Shown: piece after piece, positions 58,231 through 64,000 of the stretch
Layout of the letters: each line of letters begins with the position of its first letter
How positions within the stretch are numbered: position 1 is the first letter of the stretch
From: Galaxea fascicularis
Lineage: Eukaryota > Cnidaria > Anthozoa > Scleractinia > Euphylliidae
Assembly: GCA_948470475.1 (NCBI GenBank)
Contig: OX419339.1
Location: 8,308,002 to 8,372,001, forward strand
Direction: 5' to 3'
Length of the DNA: 64,000 nucleotides
Program-made: the position numbers and the translations under genes
The notes under the pieces: model-generated
Seen by the model: the letters and a program-made list of their open reading frames with translations, nothing else
What the model was told of the DNA's origin: nothing
The model's database searches: none

Positions 58231-59403
58231 CTGGGAGTCCCTGGGAGTCTCACCTTATTTATTCTACTTTTATCTAAAATGAAACAAACACTCCGGCTGT
58301 ACTTAGCCCTTTAAAAATCAAGTATCCTTATTTTTTTTCAGTAATTATTTGTCGATTACTGGTCTACAGTACCATCTCGTTTTTCGTATAACAAGTTAGC
58401 ATTAGCTGAAAACTCGTGGCTTAATCGGCGGTTATTCTTTGGCGAACGAGCCGCATAAGCTCAGATCCGCTAAATCTGATAATTTTTCTGAAGTGTTTTT
58501 TCGAACCAATTTTCTCTGCATAAGCTTTAAGCTGGTATGAGGGTAGAGGTGGTTTCATGAAGAGTGGGACGCCGAGTTTGCTTCGGTAGCAAACATGGCG
58601 GTTCACGAGTGAAGTTGCCCGCTCTGGCCATTCAGTGGATGTATTCCAGGAGCTACCAAGACAATATATACATGCAAATCACCGAAAACCAGCTTCCCTT
58701 GTTGCTAACGTATTCTCTGTATGTTAAGTGAGGCTATTACAAGTCATGGATTGCAGTTTAGTATATTGCAACACATTCTTCCCTGAGAAATGCATATGGC
58801 GGAACCAGTGAATGGTGAAAGCTAAGCCGGCGACAAAAACAATAACCGATGTTAAGCTGATTCAAAAAGAGAACGAACTCCTATTACATGAAAAATTATC
58901 TTCTTAACCATTCAAGCAACAAACAGGAGGAAACTTGCACCATGGCAAGCTTTAGCTTTAATCATTGAATATTATAACTTGAGAACATTTCATTTCCTGT
59001 TATAGTTGATTTGTTTGCGATCATTTCTGATGCGGTCAGCGGTTTCTGTTATTACGTCGTGCTCCTGTAGCACACGCGAGAAACACATGGTTTAGTTTTC
59101 ATGTTCATGGCCGCCACTCGATATTGTTGTGAAACGCTTTAGTCGCTTGAATACATTTCAATGGAACTGTGATCAATTACTTGTCGTCTCTTATTATAAC
59201 CTTTGTCTTCACGACAAGTATTCGTGCGTGAAAAAAAGTCTTGCAATTGCAAAGAATATGGTAATTTTGTAGGAGCAAAAAACTGGAATAAAACCAAGAA
59301 AATGGAAAGAAGGATATGCGCTTATGATTATCCAAATATGTCAAACTGAACTTCAACAACCTCTGACCCGTCCGGCTAGGTTTCAGTACCTTAGCCGGAC
59401 TAG

Positions 59404-59768
59404 CGAGTTTAAGCAACGACGACGGCGACGGCAACGAGAACGTCATTTCAAAATATAACTTCTCGTCAGTTCAAAACTTTTTCGCGATTATTACAATTTG
59501 TTTAACATGCAAAATGCTGGCGAGCTGTCCATGGTCTAAATTACTGTGAACGGTGTAAAAGCAAAGAACAAGAAAGAAGATTATTCGGTAATACGCTCAC
59601 GTTCTCGAGAAAACCTAAAATTTGGTCATTTTACGTTGTTGTTTTGCAGAGGACGGTAAAGAAATGTACCAAAATGAAAACGCACGTGCAGAGCGATTGT
59701 TTTTGCTTATTAAGCCTATTGTTTTGTGGCGTTCTCGTTGCCGTTGCCGTCCTCGTAGTTTAACCCTA
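59404..59768. mobile_element. MITE with about 40-bp inverted ends
   Basis: The left end is GAGTTTAAGCAACGACGACG followed by GCGACGGCAACGAGAACG. The right end is CGTTCTCGTTGCCGTTGCCG followed by TCCTCGTAGTTTAAC. It is non-coding. Confidence 0.75.
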
Positions 59769-60516
59769 CTGTTCTGCCCGGCACATTAGTCACAGGTAAC
59801 GCTGATCGTTTCGAGTGGAAAAGAAACAAAGTGTCGAATATGAACAAATTGCAATCAGAACTGATTTCAATAGCTCCGATTCGTATTTGACCACTGAAAA
59901 AAAAGTGCGACTAGCAAAACTGGAATTATTGCTGACTAATTCATGAACACAACAATTCTGGGAATTGACTAAATTATCAGAAAACGCGAAACGAAAGAAA
60001 ACATTCTTTTTCGTATTTGGTTTACACCAAAGGATCAAGTCAGTGAGCAATTTAATTAAAATTCCAGTTGTATCAACGAAAGCGAAAACTTTCCGCAAAC
60101 ACGTGCACGCTACATAGCTACTGGACGCCGGCGTACTTATCTTTCACCCTATAGTTCAAGTTTTAGGAAATGACAAATGTAATCATACTAAAATCGTTAA
60201 TGGTGTAAACCCAGGATTCATATCTTATCATATCATATCATATATCATATCATGTCATCATACAGTTTCTAAATTCTTCTCAGTCCTGACTTATTTAAGT
60301 CTGCCATCAGTTAATTCAGTCTTCCAGTTCTTCCACATTGTAATTCTGCCTGGCTGGAAAGCCGGGTCCTGCGTTCTTCCAAATTTCAACCAGTGGCTAG
60401 ATATATTTCTCAGAATCGCCATGCATAAGGGGTGAGACATCATGATAACCGTCTTCGACTGGACTGAGAGCGCCAGAAGTGATTTTGAAATCGCCATTCA
60501 TTATCTTGCAAAGCCT

Positions 60517-60849
60517 TCACCAACCGCTCTCACTGCTTTGAGAGATTCTCCACTGAAACGCTTTTCTGTAGATGATGCCATGAACTTGGCCCGGCTCATT
60601 CGGCCATTTCCTTTGCAGCTCTTTAAAGGAACTTGTGTCGGTTTGCATGATTACAACATAGCCACTTTTACAGCGAGTACCGTTCACAGTGCGCCACTCT
60701 CCCTGACCATTACGGCTGTAAACAATGATTCCTCCGTACGTGTGTCGACCCCTCTTATATGTGTCTGACTGGCAAGACAAGTGAATGGTCGTCACGGTAA
60801 AAGTCGGTATACAGCGCAACGCTTCTTCCCGCATAATATAACACGCCAC
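60517..60849 (-). CDS. ORF of unknown function, weak support
   Basis: A 110-codon ORF on the minus strand includes RHTYGGIIVYSRNGQGEW and a YVVIMQTDTSSFKEL segment. Protein-like composition is the only support. Another minus-strand ORF (60291-60497) follows in a different frame. It may be a decayed gene fragment. Confidence 0.2.
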   Translation of the reverse strand: MACYIMREEALRCIPTFTVTTIHLSCQSDTYKRGRHTYGGIIVYSRNGQGEWRTVNGTRCKSGYVVIMQTDTSSFKELQRKWPNEPGQVHGIIYRKAFQWRISQSSESGW

Positions 60850-61934
60850 ATATAATTAACGATAGCAGTTTTATTGGCTCTAGCTTCTCATTTCATTAAG
60901 ACTTTTTATTTCAGTTTGGGAAAAAAATTCTAACAAAACTGATAGTAAAGAGAATTTTGTATAAGATTATTCACAAGCCCTTAGGGAAAGGGATGATTTT
61001 CCACCTCGTGAACTTATCTGCATCTAGTTGTTTCTTTTTCTTGTTCGGTTTATCGCCATTGTTTCTGAATCATCTACATGGGATAAATTTGTTTTACCAT
61101 ACCAGTGCAAACCCATAACAGTGTGGTTCTCAATGAGATATTCACCCGTTGGATGTTAGTACTAGTGTAGGGGTCTCTGGGTTGTTTTAACCGAGTAACG
61201 TCTGGGACTGGTTCCGAGCTAGTTTAAGGTTCAATTCTACAGATCATGTATTTAGCGAGGAACGCTTTTTAAAAGCTTCTGTTTAGTTAAAGAACAGCTG
61301 CTAATACTACTGTAAACTTGAGTCAGAGTCCAGTAGTGAATTAATCGAAGAGTAGTCCAGTGTCTCAGGTTGAAATGTTTGATAATAGACGCACGTAACG
61401 TTTATTACTGGAATCACTTGGAAACAGTTGTTGCGGTTAAAATGAAAGCAGTCCAACAACACGTGAAAAACATTGTATATAGTGACCTCACCTCCGGAAT
61501 AGCAAAGAGAGGCAGACATGTGAAAACGTGAAAGAAAAAAGTGTGAATCACAAAGCCCATAAAGTCGAAATAACGCCAAAATGTAATAATTTGAAGCAAT
61601 ATTGGAGATGGGGGTGGGGCGGCTAGGACGTGAGCTAGGTATAAAGTATAAAGTACGGGGGATGGGAGAGCAGAGTATGCTGGACAGAAAGCCAGAGGGC
61701 CGCCCGGCGGTTTTACCTCCTCTCTCCCCCCACATCCGCCCCCGACATTTGTGCAACCTGCAACCAGCCTGATCTGCAACTGCATGCTGACTCCGGCCCC
61801 CAGTGGATTGAAGTCTGCAGTCTGCAAATAATGTCATTCCAATTTCTTCTCAGTTGTTGCTGAATGAGCATAAGATGATGTTTATCAATGGCGATGTTTT
61901 TGACAGCTCGTGGGTTGCACACAAGGAAAAAATA

Positions 61935-61973
<39 letters not shown>

Positions 61974-61976
61974 ACA
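61935..61976 (+). repeat. (AAAT)n microsatellite
   Basis: About ten AAAT/ATAA units in a row. Confidence 0.9.
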
Positions 61977-62054
61977 GAACCGTTACGTTCCAGTGAGTTG
62001 GTTGGGACAGTTAGGTGATACCATACTTGAAGCTTCAAATACTCAAAAAGCAAG

Positions 62055-62399
62055 ATGGCGGCCTTCTTTGCACGTGTGGGAAATAGTTCTCAGTTTCACA
62101 AAACAGCGTCAACCCTGAAATTGTGGCGAATTTCTTCGAAACCAAACCATAAGGTAAAGGGATTGTTCCACTTTTGTTAGAGGTGTTTTCTTCGGCGTGA
62201 AAATACAATGCGTATCTATTGAGCAATCATGCCCGACGTTTAACTTTTCAGATATTTTGTCGGTGGAACGGACAAATTTCTGCTAGGAATTACGTCACAG
62301 GGGCTGTCACGAAAAGATCCAGCTGTGATTCGGGAAGGTTTCCTGGAATTAGTTGCCATAAAAGTGTTAATTATGGTAGAGTCTTTTTGGCCATACAAG
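62055..62399 (+). CDS. Candidate 5' exons of an unidentified, possibly mitochondrial protein
   Basis: An ATG in strong context (CAAGATGGCGG) begins a 33-codon stretch ending at the donor CATAAG|GTAAAG (exon end 62153). The peptide starts MAAFFARVGNSSQF and has Arg, Lys, Ser and hydrophobic residues but no Asp or Glu, like a mitochondrial presequence. A second exon-like block starts after TAACTTTTCAG at 62252. Simple joining reads IFCRWNGQ..., but the more protein-like frame there reads YFVGGTDKFLLG...IREGFLELVAIKVL and continues to the donor-like CCTCAAG|TAAG near 62452. The frames disagree, so the model is unresolved. The gene would continue downstream. Confidence 0.4.
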
Positions 62400-62974
62400 G
62401 TAGAAGATGTTTGTCAGTGTGGCCATGGAGTTCCGGATCCAGTTCCTCAAGTAAGCAACTTAGTATAGATATTGGCGCAGCAAGTTCAGAATACCCGGCC
62501 ACTTCTGACCACTATTGTCTTCTTGTAGCGGCATCGTTGGAAGAACGAGACAGATAACAATACACACTATTCACATGCAAAGAAGTGGCCAGGTATTCTG
62601 CCGGAGCTGAACAACTAACTGCCTGTTGAAAGTTAAACTTTATGCAGGCAGTTAGTTGGGCCAGGGTGGGTCAATTATTATTTTACATCATCCCTCAACC
62701 CCCCTTGCATTCCTTCACAAATTACCCAATATCCTTCAGAGATTGTGATGAATGCCCTTGACTCTGTACAGTAATCAGGTTAAGTAGTTCTGTAATGGAC
62801 ATGTTTTAACTGATTCATGAATCTGCTTATGAGGGAGGAAAGGGCTGAAAAAAATGGCAGTAACCAAGGTGGCAACTGAAGGTGATCGTGCAAACAAAAA
62901 GATATGATTTCTTTCATATGCATCATTCACTTATATTTCTTGTTCTTTTGACTCTTAAAGTAAAATGGTTGACT

Positions 62975-63070
62975 GTAGGGGGGTAGTCCACAGGGCAGTC
63001 CGTGGAGTATGTATACTCTGTGGGGTACTCCATGGGGTACTCCATGGGGTACTCCATAGGATAGTCCCAG
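62975..63070 (+). repeat. Short tandem repeat, GGGGTACTCCAT unit
   Basis: Three clean 12-bp copies are flanked by diverged versions (AGTCCGTGGAGTA, GGATAGTCCCAGTGG). Confidence 0.7.
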
Positions 63071-63109
63071 TGGAGCAGGGTCAGTGGGCAGAAGTATCAA
63101 CCATTAACT

Positions 63110-63515
63110 TAAAGTGCACCTAACCCCAAAATATTTTTTCACTTAAATATATCTTTGCACCTGTTTGAAACACATTGAGCCTTTTTGTGCCTTTTTAAAC
63201 CAAATCTTGACTATTTATCTAGGCTATAAAAGTTATGATTCATCTGTCCTACGACCAAGCAAGGAAGGGGCATGGGTCCATTCCTTACATGACATCACAA
63301 ACTGCTCTGAATGCATTTTTACAAAGACCTAATGCAATGGAAATGAGTTTGTGACGTCAAGTAAGGAATACACCCATGCCCCTTTCAAGCCTGGTTGTGG
63401 GACAGATGATGGCTGGATTTCATAACTTTTACAGCCTATAAAAAGTCAAAATGTTTTGGACAGGTGCAAAGATTTATTTAAGCGAAAAAATATTTTGGGG
63501 TTTAGGTGCACTTTA
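63110..63515. mobile_element. Fold-back element, about 406 bp
   Basis: The ends TAAAGTGCACCTAACCCCAA and TTGGGGTTTAGGTGCACTTT are inverted. Mirroring continues through CTTTGCACCTGT, AGGCTATAAAAGTTATGA, AGGGGCATGGGT and TTTGTGACGTCA, so almost the whole element folds on itself. A damaged relative lies at 44573. Confidence 0.85.
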
Positions 63516-64000
63516 ATGCTCGAGCTTATTTGCTAGATTGGAGTTTTGTTTTTGTCATGAAACCGATTCAGCCTCCTGCTAGTGGTGATTTTTGCAAGGT
63601 AGGGATTTTCATTTCACAAAATACAGAGTTTGAGTTCATTTTGCAAATTGTTTCACAGATTTCAGTAAGCCAAAATAAAGGATAGAAAAAAGAATACAAC
63701 TATAACAGTAATTTACACTAAGGAATACTTATTTGAAATTGATTGAAAGATGCAGTCCAGTTAGACAATTCGAATATATATTAAACTACAAGTGTGAATT
63801 TGCAGCGATTTATGTATATTGATGCATAGTTTACAATGATTCTCTTAAATTCTTGATTGTTCTTTGCATTAAAAAACAGATAAGTGTTATGCTAACTGAA
63901 CAAAAATTCTACTGAATAAATTCTCTGGTCAGCTATTTGACTCTTGCTTGCAAACTGCAAACAGCTCATTGCATGACTTACACAACTAGGTGCAGCACAT

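Larger units (their letters stand above)
58320..62050. other. Mostly non-coding interval
   Basis: Holds the MITE at 59404, a TATCA-type simple repeat near 60221-60255, the weak ORF at 60517 and the (AAAT)n run at 61935. Nothing else is supported. Confidence 0.45.
62600..64000. other. Window end, no exon recognised
   Basis: Apart from the 12-bp tandem repeat and the fold-back element at 63110, no coding exon could be recognised. Later exons of the 62055 gene may lie here or beyond the window. Confidence 0.4.

Noticed and set aside
61307..61922. Overlapping minus-strand ORFs of up to 176 codons
   Set aside because: Overlapping frames with low-complexity composition, no domain and no splice support.

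Overview
The window is eukaryotic nuclear DNA, AT-rich, with spliced genes, tRNA-derived SINEs and many fold-back (MITE-like) repeats. Gene content and repeat style suggest a cnidarian, most likely an anthozoan such as a stony coral or sea anemone. That placement is inference: no species marker is present. All exon models below come from reading splice sites, reading phase and protein-family resemblance by eye, without alignments.

Layout. 0-2.3 kb: repeats, including a broken LINE reverse-transcriptase tail and a small palindromic MITE. 7.6-12.7 kb (+): two long exon-like ORFs of an unrecognised protein whose splice phases fit each other. 14.29-17.10 kb (+): a complete four-exon CIAO2B/FAM96B (MIP18-family) gene for cytosolic iron-sulfur cluster assembly. 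Its first intron looks like a minor-spliceosome (U12-type) AT-AC intron. 20.2-22.5 kb (-): an intronless ankyrin plus armadillo repeat protein resembling ANKAR. 26.8-27.9 kb and 36.1-37.1 kb (+): two intronless, clearly paralogous class A GPCR genes. The 8 kb between them holds a 240-bp near-perfect palindrome, 11-bp AAGATCTTA arrays, a SINE, a decayed DIRS-like tyrosine-recombinase retrotransposon (about 30.6-34.1 kb, -) and a second long palindrome. 38.66-39.03 kb: a 43-bp minisatellite. 41.07-55.43 kb (-): a C-terminal-motor kinesin-14 gene of the KIFC3 type. I could rebuild it as 16 phase-consistent coding exons encoding 925 residues, with many MITEs and SINEs in its introns. 57.2-58.3 kb: a cluster of tRNA-like genes (Gly-TCC with an insertion, Gln-TTG, and a decayed Gln copy in inverted orientation). 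62.05 kb (+): a candidate first exon of an unidentified, possibly mitochondrial, protein.

The genes do not form an operon or pathway; they are independent animal genes in a repeat-rich region. The most noteworthy signals are the putative AT-AC intron in CIAO2B, the helically phased inverted AAGATCTT arrays beside a very young palindrome, two nearly identical 264-bp elements inside one kinesin intron, and a MITE with an intact 9-bp target-site duplication.
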